DNA of 64,000 nucleotides from an uncultured Ignavibacteria bacterium (GTDB taxonomy: Bacteria; Bacteroidota; Ignavibacteria; Tepidaquicellales; Tepidaquicellaceae). The notes beneath the pieces were generated by a model. The model did not search any database. It saw nothing but the letters and a program-made list of their open reading frames with translations, and was not told where the DNA came from. This document shows, piece by piece, positions 16,691 through 24,546 of the stretch. Position numbers and translations under genes: made by a program. The stretch covers positions 1 to 64,000 of the forward strand of contig CALJIG010000042.1 of NCBI GenBank assembly GCA_937974175.1, in the 5' to 3' direction. Numbering within the stretch: the first letter of the stretch is position 1; every line of letters begins with the position of its first letter.

Positions 16691-17251
16691 ATGGAAAATC
16701 TTAAAGCTTACTTTTCTTACTCAGGATTTCAGGGCGATGCCCTCGAACAAATTGCCAATGCCTTCATATTAAAAGAATATGATAAAGGAGATTATTTTAT
16801 TGAGGAAGGTCAGGTCTGCCGTCACCTTGGCTTTGTTGAAAACGGGCTCTTCCAATATTATCTTCTTCTTGACGGTGAAGAAAAAACAACTTACACATGC
16901 AGCACAAACAGTCTTATCGTATCCCTTGTAAGTTTGTTTAAAGAAGTAAACTCCCGCATAAATATCCGCGCGTTAAAAAAATCCAAAGTTTATCTTATTG
17001 ATAAAAAATCGTTAATAGAACTACAGGATGAAGTCCCGGGCTTCAAAGATTTTTACATAGCTCTAATTGAATGGCAGATAGGCTGCATAGATGAAACGCG
17101 CCTTGATGCAATTACTTTAAGTCCTACTCAGCGCTATCAAAAACTTCTCGAAAACGAACCTCATCTTTTACAGGAGGTACCTTTAAAATACATAGCTTCA
17201 ATCCTCGGAGTGACGGAAAGGCATCTTAGTCGTATAAGAAAAACCATTTAA
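16691..17251 (+). CDS. Crp/Fnr-family transcriptional regulator
   Basis: 186 aa. The N-terminal two thirds is a cyclic-nucleotide-binding-like beta roll (EYDKGDYFIEEGQVCRHLGFVENGLFQYYLLLDGEE), without the full phosphate-binding cassette that would suggest cAMP. The C-terminus (LKYIASILGVTERHLSRIRK) is a short helix-turn-helix. This compact layout is common in Bacteroidota regulators of the Crp/Fnr superfamily. There is no Fnr-type Cys cluster. The regulator is followed by a 139-base gap with a perfect 12-bp palindrome and then two small envelope-protein genes, which are its most obvious candidate targets. Confidence 0.85.
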   Translation: MENLKAYFSYSGFQGDALEQIANAFILKEYDKGDYFIEEGQVCRHLGFVENGLFQYYLLLDGEEKTTYTCSTNSLIVSLVSLFKEVNSRINIRALKKSKVYLIDKKSLIELQDEVPGFKDFYIALIEWQIGCIDETRLDAITLSPTQRYQKLLENEPHLLQEVPLKYIASILGVTERHLSRIRKTI

Positions 17252-17313
17252 TTTCATCGAAAACTTCCAAAAACACACATGAAACGCAGTGTTTGAGCGG
17301 ACTTCAAATTTAT

Positions 17314-17325
17314 AGACATATGTCT
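17314..17325. promoter_or_regulatory. Perfect 12-bp palindrome, candidate operator
   Basis: AGACATATGTCT lies 65 bases before the start of the outer-membrane protein gene and 62 bases after the Crp/Fnr-type regulator gene. Length and symmetry suit a homodimeric HTH regulator, but the Crp consensus itself (TGTGA-N6-TCACA) is not present, so the link is positional. Confidence 0.4.
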
Positions 17326-17390
17326 GCTAAAAGCCCTGTGCGATTTTTTATTTTTGTATTGTCATTTAAACTTCAACATTTAAAACCAAT

Positions 17391-17876
17391 ATGAAAAATT
17401 TAATCGTAGTTCTTTTAGCAGTAATCTCTTTCGCAATTTCTTTTTCAACAGCTTTCGCTCAGAAAGGCACAGTAGTAACTTCACACACATCTGATAAAAT
17501 CAGCATAAACGGATTCAGAAATCCATCAATCGGTCTAGAATATCAGCGCGGAGCATTTTCAGTTCATGCAGGATATTATATTACTGCTTTAGAAAAAGGC
17601 GTTACAACACAGTTTGTTAAGGTTGGAGTAACTCATTGGGTATTTCCTACTGATAAAAAAGAAGTGCCTTCTTCATTCTATGTTTCTGCATCATACTTAA
17701 GAGGATTCAATAACGATTACAAAGACGAGAATGCGCTCGGAATGGAAATCGGCTACAGATACACAATCATAAAAGGACTTAACGTTAGACTGGGCGTAAT
17801 GGCTCTTGCTTCACCAAATCAAACATTAAAAATAAATCCCACGCCGGGAATAAGCTATACATTCAACTTAAATTAA
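17391..17876 (+). CDS. Small outer-membrane beta-barrel-like protein
   Basis: 161 aa. A clear signal peptide (VVLLAVISFAISFSTAFAQ) precedes alternating amphipathic strands (SIGLEYQRGAFSVHAGYYI, FVKVGVTHWVF, SSFYVSASYLRG, ALGMEIGYRYTI, LNVRLGVMALA) and a terminal aromatic strand (GISYTFNLN), the pattern of a small outer-membrane barrel with a C-terminal insertion signal. No specific family is recognised. It is probably co-transcribed with the DUF4386-like gene 35 bases downstream. Confidence 0.7.
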   Translation: MKNLIVVLLAVISFAISFSTAFAQKGTVVTSHTSDKISINGFRNPSIGLEYQRGAFSVHAGYYITALEKGVTTQFVKVGVTHWVFPTDKKEVPSSFYVSASYLRGFNNDYKDENALGMEIGYRYTIIKGLNVRLGVMALASPNQTLKINPTPGISYTFNLN

Positions 17877-17911
17877 TTTAACCAAAAACTTAAACTTTAA
17901 AATTTTACAAA

Positions 17912-18619
17912 ATGAATAAGAACAAATTAACCGGCTGGCTTTTATTACTCGGTGCTTTCGGCGCCTTCATACCATACACAATTTTAACAACAACTTTTGA
18001 GTACCCGCAGATTCTGCGTCAGGATGTCTTCACAATACTTGCAAAATTTAATGCAGGCGGCAGCGGACTTATATTTACTTGGTTTGCCTTTGCAATTATG
18101 GGATTGCCTTTATTGCTGGCCTATGTAAATATCGGGCAGAAATTAGAGAGCAAGTCAACATGGATGAAATTTGCAACAGTATCAGGGATTATTTCCATTG
18201 TTTCACAAATGATCGGATTACTCAGATGGGTGTTTGTAGTTCCTGTGCTTGGTAAAAACATGTCAGCTGCTAATTCGGAAGCTGCCAGGGAATCAGTGAG
18301 GATTTCCTTCGAGCTTATTCATCAGTTTGCAGGCGTATTAATAGGCGAACATATCGGACAGCTTTTTACAATTATATGGACAATTATAATCTGTATCGTT
18401 ATATATAAAACAAAATTATTTCCCACATGGCTTTCATGGTTCGGAATTATCTCATCAGTGATTTACTTCTTCGCTCAGGCAGAGCTTTTCGCAATAGTAA
18501 TTAATAATTTCCCTGTTTGGGAGCTTGCCGGATTTATCGGCAGCACATTATGGCTGGTATGGTTGATAATTCTAGGAATAAAATTTATAAGATTAGAAAG
18601 AACTGCCGCTCTTAAATGA
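17912..18619 (+). CDS. DUF4386-like multi-pass membrane protein
   Basis: 235 aa with about six hydrophobic segments, starting with LTGWLLLLGAFGAFIPYTIL. Spacing of the segments and the FELIHQFAGVLIGEHIGQLFTIIWTI region resemble DUF4386 inner-membrane proteins, whose function is unknown. It forms a short unit with the upstream barrel-like gene and ends in a terminator at 18641. No catalytic residues are evident. Confidence 0.65.
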   Translation: MNKNKLTGWLLLLGAFGAFIPYTILTTTFEYPQILRQDVFTILAKFNAGGSGLIFTWFAFAIMGLPLLLAYVNIGQKLESKSTWMKFATVSGIISIVSQMIGLLRWVFVVPVLGKNMSAANSEAARESVRISFELIHQFAGVLIGEHIGQLFTIIWTIIICIVIYKTKLFPTWLSWFGIISSVIYFFAQAELFAIVINNFPVWELAGFIGSTLWLVWLIILGIKFIRLERTAALK

Positions 18620-18640
18620 TGGTAGTTTAAATGACAGATG

Positions 18641-18676
18641 CCTGCCCGGGAATATTACCGGGCGGGTATTCTTTTT
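18641..18676 (+). terminator. Terminator after the DUF4386-like gene
   Basis: CCTGCCCGG (18641-18649) pairs with CCGGGCGGG (18658-18666), one pair being G-U in RNA, with an 8-nt loop and then TATTCTTTTT. Confidence 0.85.
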
Positions 18677-18849
18677 CATGTAGTTTGACTCATTCTGAAC
18701 CTACCACTAACTTAAAATCAGCTTTACTATTTTTGTGTTTATTTTTAATTTTTAAAATGATTAAATTTATAGAATTGAGCAGTTAAATCGAACGGATTAA
18801 CTGCATTTTTTTATTGGTGTTAGCTATTGCGAATTTTCTGCATCCTAAA

Positions 18850-19599
18850 ATGAAAAGCAAAATTTTTTCAAGATGGTTAACCCTTCTCATTGTAGTAATA
18901 CACATTCTTTACAATAATCTTTATGATATTATTGTACCCAATACATCATTAAAGATTATTACCGATAAATACAGAAGCCTTTTTGTCCCTGCCGGCTATG
19001 CCTTTAGCATCTGGGGTATTATATATATTGCTATATTGGCTTACTGTGTTTACCAGCTTCTTCCCTCCCAGAAAGATAAACCTTTTTACGATAGGATAAA
19101 TCCTCCACTCATGATTTCAATGTTCCTTGGCATGGTATGGGGAATTGTTTTCCGCGAGAGCATGATTACTTTAAGCATGTTTGTAATTTTCTTCTCATTT
19201 CTTACTGCTTACGTATGCCTTATGCGTGTTCATAAATCATACAAAAACGGAGAGCATGGGCTTTGGATTGTTTTTCCTTTCAGTATTTATGCCGGCTGGC
19301 TGACGGCAGCAACATTTGCCAGTCTTTCCCTTTGGCTTGTTTATCTCGATTGGCATGGAGGAATGATTGGTGATGTTTACTGGACAATATTATTAATAAC
19401 TGCTGCATCTCTGATAGGTTTTGCTATCAGCTTTTTCTACTATGATTTCTTTTACGCTCTAGTTATAGCATGGGCTGATTTTGCAATTTATGTTCAGAGG
19501 AGAAATGACAGTGAAACAACTGCAATTGCAGCACTTGTATTTTCAGTGCTTTTCATAGGGTGGAGTATTTTTTTGATGTTTCAAAAGAGGCGGAAATAA
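18850..19599 (+). CDS. TspO/MBR-like tryptophan-rich membrane protein
   Basis: About 249 aa from the ATG at 18850. An upstream in-frame TTG at 18814 would add 12 residues, but MKSKIFSRWLTLL is the more natural membrane-protein start. Several hydrophobic helices are seen, with FVPAGYAFSIWGIIYIAI near residue 50 and Trp-rich loops (MVWGIVFRES, YAGWLTAATFASLSLWLVYLDWHGG). The PAGYAFSIWGIIY segment is the hallmark of the larger TspO-related tryptophan-rich proteins, which are implicated in porphyrin or stress-linked ligand binding; the role here is unknown. The gene is convergent with msrA. Confidence 0.75.
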   Translation: MKSKIFSRWLTLLIVVIHILYNNLYDIIVPNTSLKIITDKYRSLFVPAGYAFSIWGIIYIAILAYCVYQLLPSQKDKPFYDRINPPLMISMFLGMVWGIVFRESMITLSMFVIFFSFLTAYVCLMRVHKSYKNGEHGLWIVFPFSIYAGWLTAATFASLSLWLVYLDWHGGMIGDVYWTILLITAASLIGFAISFFYYDFFYALVIAWADFAIYVQRRNDSETTAIAALVFSVLFIGWSIFLMFQKRRK

Positions 19600-19602
19600 A
19601 AA

Positions 19603-19631
19603 CCCCTGAAAACTAGAAGCGTTATCAGGGG
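19603..19631. terminator. Stem-loop between convergent genes
   Basis: CCCCTGA (19603-19609) pairs with TCAGGGG (19625-19631) around a 15-nt loop, located between the TspO-like gene and msrA. There is no strong T tract on either side, so termination activity is uncertain. Confidence 0.45.
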
Positions 19632-19689
19632 AGTATTGCAGATAAAAAGAGTATAAGCTCAATTTACCAAATTATTCTATTATTATAAG

Positions 19690-20358
19690 TTAGTCAAACT
19701 TCTTTTTGTATACGTGGCAGTATGGGCTTCCGTTATTTTTCTCATAATAATCCTGATGATATTCTTCAGCCTTCCAGAATGTGGAAGCAGGTGTTACTTT
19801 TGTAACTACATCATATCCTTTTCCCTTTAAAACACTAATGAGTTTTTCCGCAGTTTCCTTTTGTTCATTATCCAGATAAAAAATTTCGCTTCTGTATTGA
19901 GTGCCTATATCAGGTCCTTGTCTGTCCACCTGTGTAGGGTCATGCGTTTCGAAGTACAATTTTGCCAGCTCTTCGTATGTGGTTTCCTCCGGGTCATAAA
20001 CAACAAGTGTTGCTTCAGCATGACCGGTTTTTCCTGTGCATACTTCTTTGTAAGTAGGATTATCTTTTGTGCCGCCTATGAATCCGACCTCAGTCGAGAC
20101 TACTCCTTTTGCTTTTGCAAGATAGTATTCTGTTCCCCAAAAACATCCGGATGCAAAAATTGCTTTTTTGAATTTTGATGTATCTCCTGACATTTTATTT
20201 TTATCTCCCTTATTTGATAGATTTGATTTTTCTACTGGAATATCTGTGCTGCCTCCAAATGTTTTTATTTGTGAGCAGGCTGTAAAGTAAAAACTAAAAA
20301 AAAGCATTATCAAAAAACTGAATTTGAAAACACTTTTGTACTTCATGTGGTTTTTCAT
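19690..20358 (-). CDS. msrA: Peptide methionine sulfoxide reductase MsrA, lipoprotein form
   Basis: 222 aa. MsrA reduces the S-epimer of methionine sulfoxide in proteins. The catalytic motif ASGCFWGTE holds Cys72, followed by VGFIGGTKDNPTYKEVCTGKTGHAEA, FETHDPTQ and GTQYRSEIF, all family hallmarks; a likely recycling Cys is near the C-terminus (SPYCHVYKKKF, Cys214). The first ~28 residues form a lipoprotein signal (FLIMLFFSFYFTAC, lipobox Cys28), so the enzyme should be a membrane-anchored periplasmic repair protein, not cytoplasmic. It stands alone on the minus strand, with no msrB nearby. Confidence 0.93.
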   Translation of the reverse strand: MKNHMKYKSVFKFSFLIMLFFSFYFTACSQIKTFGGSTDIPVEKSNLSNKGDKNKMSGDTSKFKKAIFASGCFWGTEYYLAKAKGVVSTEVGFIGGTKDNPTYKEVCTGKTGHAEATLVVYDPEETTYEELAKLYFETHDPTQVDRQGPDIGTQYRSEIFYLDNEQKETAEKLISVLKGKGYDVVTKVTPASTFWKAEEYHQDYYEKNNGSPYCHVYKKKFD

Positions 20359-20624
20359 TCTTAATTGGTTTCAATTTATAACAAAATAATGTAAGAAATA
20401 ATTCTGTAATAAAGATACGAAGAAAAAAGAGCTATGGTTTTAATTTTGACTGTCGATTTTTATTTACTATTTTGTTAAATTGTGTAGTTATTTACAGGAT
20501 TGGCGTATCTTCTCTATTACATTTGCAAAGCCTTGCAGATCATATATTCCCATTCCATATTGAAGTTAATTTATCAAAGTTTTTAAATGAACAGGTAACT
20601 CTATTAATTTAAAAATTCCCCCTA

Positions 20625-23600
20625 TTGAAAAAAGTAATATCGTTTGCGATTTTTACCGCGTGTTTTATTATAAACACGGCGGCGTTTACTCAAATACCGA
20701 TTCTTTACTATGATTTTGAAAACAATGCATCACGCATTTCTTTTGAAAACATTGTAGAGTTGAATATAAACTCCGGCAGCGGCGCTCTATCAAAAATCGG
20801 AGGTGCGGGCTCACAGCTTACTATTCTCGGTACATCAGGAGCAGGATTATATAACGGAGGTATCGTCGCCGGACAAGGTCTTACAACAGCAGATGGCGGC
20901 TGGTTTGTTTCAGATTCTGATCCCGGCCTTGGAGCAGGAAATTACTATCAGTTTACGGTTAATACTTCAGGCTTTAGCGGCATATCAATATCATTCGACA
21001 ATATAGCTTCATCAAATGGTCCGGCAAGAGTAGGAGTTTTATGGAGCTCAAACGGAGTTGTATATAACACTGCTTCAACTTCATCTGTCTTAACCGGAAA
21101 CGCCTTATTCATAAATTCCGGTCAATTCTCTTTGCCTTCCGGTGCTGATAACTCAGCAGCTGTTACAATTAGAATTTATGCTTATTCGGGTAATGCTTCT
21201 GATAGAGCAGGCAGAAATTCTTTTTCTGAGAGCGGAACATTCAGTATTGATAATCTTACCGTATACGCCTCGTCACTTGTTACAAATGCCGGTTCAAAAA
21301 CTTTAATCGATGAAAACTCTTTTTATATAGGAATTACTTCGGGCTTAACGGGAGATCTAATTCAACAAAAGAGCTTTACTGTTAATAACGGAGCTTCAGC
21401 TATATTATCAAGTGATGTTTTAATAGCAAACGGAAATACCTGGAGAGTACGCAGCGGTGGGTCCTTATCTTTTGGCAATAATTCAGTAGTAGAAACAGGT
21501 TCATCTGCATTTTTTTTAGATTCTGCGGGTACTTTAGAAATTGGTTCACCAAGTGGAATTGCTGCTTCCGGTTTCTCCGGAAATGTTCAGACTGCCTCAA
21601 GAAATTTCAGTAAATATGGAAATTATATCTATAACGGAACAGATATTCAATTTACAGGGAGTGCCTTGCCGGATAGCGTAAATAATCTAGCAATAAATAA
21701 TTCTAGTGGGGTTTCCTTATCTTCTTCGACACATATTTCCGGTACGTTAACATTGACAGATGGAGTTTTTTCAGTCGGAGCAAATACTTTATCAATAGTA
21801 AGAGCAATACAGGGAACACGAACTAACTTATCAACTTCAGCTTTATCAAATCTAAGTATTGGCGGTACGGGAAACGGAATAGTAATTCCCTTAACAGTGG
21901 CGGAGCTGCATAATTTAACGGTAACTAATTTTCAATCAGCCGGTGTATTGATACAGGGAGATATTAATATAAATAATGGTACGGCAAATATTTCAGGATT
22001 TATAAAACTTTCTAATTCTATTTTACGAGGAATTAATAATAGTACACTTTCCGGTAACGGTGTAATAAGTTTCAGAGGTGAAATAAACTCACAAATTTCA
22101 GGTTTCACTAATAATTCTTTTATAGGTGCAGATGGAGGTACATACAGTTTTGTCGGTTCGTCAGCTCAAACAATTCCTTCGGGTACATATTCAAATTTAC
22201 AGGCAGTGAATGCAGAAGGAATTAATTTGGAAGGGGAGGTTATAGTTACAGGAGTTATGACTTTAAACGGAACGGTAAATATGGGTTCTGCGTCTCTTAC
22301 TATTCGAAATCCATTTACAGGAACGTTGGCTAATCTTATTGGCACTTCAAATTCGAACTTAATTATTACCGGAAGTGCCTCCAATATTCATATTCCGGCA
22401 AGTTTAAGTGAACTGCATAATCTTCAGATTGATAATAATCAGATTATTACGGCAGATGGAGATATCAAAATCAATGGAACACTCACACTTGGTGAAAACG
22501 CAGGATTTCTTAATATGGGAAACAACACATTGGAAATAGGAACATCTTCATCTTCCTTGGGAAATATTTTGAGGCAAGGAGGTTCTATCAGAGGAAAATT
22601 AAAAAGATGGTTTGCTCCTTCTGTTGTTTCAAATGTAATATTTCCGTTGGATAATGGTTCAGGTACATCTTCCGAAGTCAGTATTAGTTTCTCATCAGCG
22701 CCTACAGGTGGAACATTGACTGCAGCTTTTCATTCTTCCGGTGCAGGAGTTCTTCCAATCGGACCCAACGGAGTCGACAGATATTTCGATGCTACAGCTG
22801 TTATGGGTGTAAATCTTATAAATATCGCACCAATATACTGGTCTTTAGATGCGGGTGACGGACTTACAGGCGGAGTTTATAGTCTGGATTTGATTGGAGA
22901 TGGTTTAAATGTCGGATTAAATTCAGTTGGTAATTATAGATATATTTCAGTGATTAAAAGAACTGACCAGGATAACCCCTGGACTTGGAGCGGTTCAAAC
23001 CACTCGCCCACTACAGGAACAAATATAAATCCCGTGCTGCATTATACAGGCGGGACATCCTTTTCCGATTTTGGAATTGCAGGAAATATAGATAACAGTC
23101 TTCTTCCTGTTGAGCTAATTTCTTTTTCTTCATATGTAAATCAAGCAAATGTTACATTGAGCTGGTCAACTTCTTTTGAAAACAATAATGCAGGATTTGA
23201 TATAGAAAGAAAAACCTCCGTTGAAAGCTGGAGTAAAATTGGAAGTGTTCAGGGAAAAGGCAATGTGAATTCTATCAGTAATTATTTATATGAAGATAGA
23301 AATTTACAGTCAGGAAAATACCATTACAGATTAAAGCAAATAGATTTCAACGGTAACTTTAAATATTATGGTTTAGCAAATGAGGTAATTATAGGAATTC
23401 CTACTGAATACTCTTTGTGTCAAAACTTTCCTAATCCATTTAATCCTTCAACAACTATAAATTATGAAATACCAAATTCAAATTTTGTAAGTCTGAAGAT
23501 TTATGATATGATGGGAAGGGAAGTTGCAATTTTAATCAGTCAATTTCAGGAACCGGGTTTTTATAATGTTAATTTTGATGCATCTAAATTATCAAGCGGA

Positions 23601-23666
23601 ATTTATTTTTATAAAATTCAGGCAGGAGATTTTTCCGCGGTGAAGAAGCTTTTGTTGCTGAAGTAA
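20625..23666 (+). CDS. Large secreted T9SS cargo protein, repetitive beta-rich
   Basis: 1013 aa, TTG start followed by a signal peptide (VISFAIFTACFIINTAAF, then TQIP). An N-terminal lectin/jelly-roll-like part (about 25-215) precedes a long Ser/Gly/Asn-rich region of short beta repeats (SGNGVISFRGEINSQISGF, TYSNLQAVNAEGINLEG) resembling right-handed beta-helix or filamentous surface proteins. Residues about 825-925 (LPVELISFSSYV, ERKTSVESWSKIGSVQGKG, YRLKQIDFNGNFKYY) form the hybrid domain common to these cargos. The C-terminus (NPFNPSTTINYEI, KIYDMMGREV, GIYFYKIQAG) is a type A sorting domain. It is paralogous to the next gene from about residue 630 onward. Likely a cell-surface protein; ligand unknown. 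Confidence 0.85.
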   Translation: MKKVISFAIFTACFIINTAAFTQIPILYYDFENNASRISFENIVELNINSGSGALSKIGGAGSQLTILGTSGAGLYNGGIVAGQGLTTADGGWFVSDSDPGLGAGNYYQFTVNTSGFSGISISFDNIASSNGPARVGVLWSSNGVVYNTASTSSVLTGNALFINSGQFSLPSGADNSAAVTIRIYAYSGNASDRAGRNSFSESGTFSIDNLTVYASSLVTNAGSKTLIDENSFYIGITSGLTGDLIQQKSFTVNNGASAILSSDVLIANGNTWRVRSGGSLSFGNNSVVETGSSAFFLDSAGTLEIGSPSGIAASGFSGNVQTASRNFSKYGNYIYNGTDIQFTGSALPDSVNNLAINNSSGVSLSSSTHISGTLTLTDGVFSVGANTLSIVRAIQGTRTNLSTSALSNLSIGGTGNGIVIPLTVAELHNLTVTNFQSAGVLIQGDININNGTANISGFIKLSNSILRGINNSTLSGNGVISFRGEINSQISGFTNNSFIGADGGTYSFVGSSAQTIPSGTYSNLQAVNAEGINLEGEVIVTGVMTLNGTVNMGSASLTIRNPFTGTLANLIGTSNSNLIITGSASNIHIPASLSELHNLQIDNNQIITADGDIKINGTLTLGENAGFLNMGNNTLEIGTSSSSLGNILRQGGSIRGKLKRWFAPSVVSNVIFPLDNGSGTSSEVSISFSSAPTGGTLTAAFHSSGAGVLPIGPNGVDRYFDATAVMGVNLINIAPIYWSLDAGDGLTGGVYSLDLIGDGLNVGLNSVGNYRYISVIKRTDQDNPWTWSGSNHSPTTGTNINPVLHYTGGTSFSDFGIAGNIDNSLLPVELISFSSYVNQANVTLSWSTSFENNNAGFDIERKTSVESWSKIGSVQGKGNVNSISNYLYEDRNLQSGKYHYRLKQIDFNGNFKYYGLANEVIIGIPTEYSLCQNFPNPFNPSTTINYEIPNSNFVSLKIYDMMGREVAILISQFQEPGFYNVNFDASKLSSGIYFYKIQAGDFSAVKKLLLLK

Positions 23667-24546
23667 AGATCACAATCAATTTATAAGATTTTTTTGATAC
23701 TAAAGATTTTCTTTACTCCTCTTCAATCACAATAGTCTTAGATTTCTGGAACCTACAAGCCACTAAAATTCAGTTCTATATACTACACAATTCAAAAAAA
23801 CAATAATTTTTACATATTCCAAGGGGATTTTTAAGAGTTATAAATTAGTGTTTATTATTGCTATAGGTAGAAAAATTTTGCAAATACAACAGGATTTTAT
23901 TGTAATATCTTTTTGATATTATCAAATCAAAATAATATTTTGGTACAGATTCCTTATAAATGAATTCAAATATTAACTAGTAAATAATTAAAAAATTCTT
24001 CTAATGAAAAAAACATGAGACCATTACTTTTTCTTTATCTTTTCATTTTAATTTTTTCACTATCATTTTTTGCCATAATTCAAATTACCCGTGGAATAGA
24101 AATTATCATAAAAAAGTTATACCCATAATTTATATTCTTTTAATTTTTATTCAGCTCAATCTGCGATGAAAACTTAATCTCAATAGAATTTTTGCTATGG
24201 GCTTTTATTAAACTGAACTTCTTAGAGAAATCTTAGTTGTACTTTTATAGTGTAGCTTATAGTATAACCATACATCTCAATCCTTATTGTTATAATACGG
24301 CATGGTAAGTGCTTAATATTTAATTATTAAGTTCATTTATCGTTGTTAAGAAAGAGAATATTCTTTCAAATCTCCAAATCTCCAAATCTCCAAATCTCCA
24401 AATCTCCAAATCTCCAAGTCTACAAATCACAATATCCGGACTCCAAATCTCATTTCCATGCATTTTAAAACCATTAATAATGGCTTTTAACTGAAAGTGT
24501 TATTCCGATGATTTATTTTTATTATAGCATTACTTAAAATTTATTT
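23667..24546. other. 880-base AT-rich intergenic region
   Basis: The region between the two paralogous T9SS genes holds no convincing gene. It contains the 8-bp tandem repeat at 24371-24418 and a 37-codon frame at 24015-24128 (ATG, then a single hydrophobic stretch, LLFLYLFILIFSLSFFAII) that resembles an orphan signal peptide. That frame could be the remnant of a decayed gene. The rest is AT-rich with no stable hairpin that I can see. Confidence 0.5.
24371..24418. repeat. 8-bp tandem repeat, six units
   Basis: Six consecutive copies of TCTCCAAA; the last unit ends in G, and a degenerate unit (TCTACAAA) follows. This is a short array likely to vary by slippage, about 130 bases upstream of the start of the T9SS cargo gene. 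Confidence 0.9.

Noticed and set aside
18814..18849. TTG start for the TspO-like gene
   Set aside because: The ATG at 18850 gives a more natural membrane-protein N-terminus; neither start has a ribosome-binding site, so this is a preference, not proof.
24015..24128. 37-codon frame resembling a lone signal peptide
   Set aside because: Too short, with no neighbour relation or clear ribosome-binding site; mentioned only within the intergenic entry.
24371..24418. CRISPR-like repeat array
   Set aside because: The units are contiguous 8-mers without spacers. The repeats at 45.8-46.2 kb also lack regular spacer lengths, and no cas gene is present.
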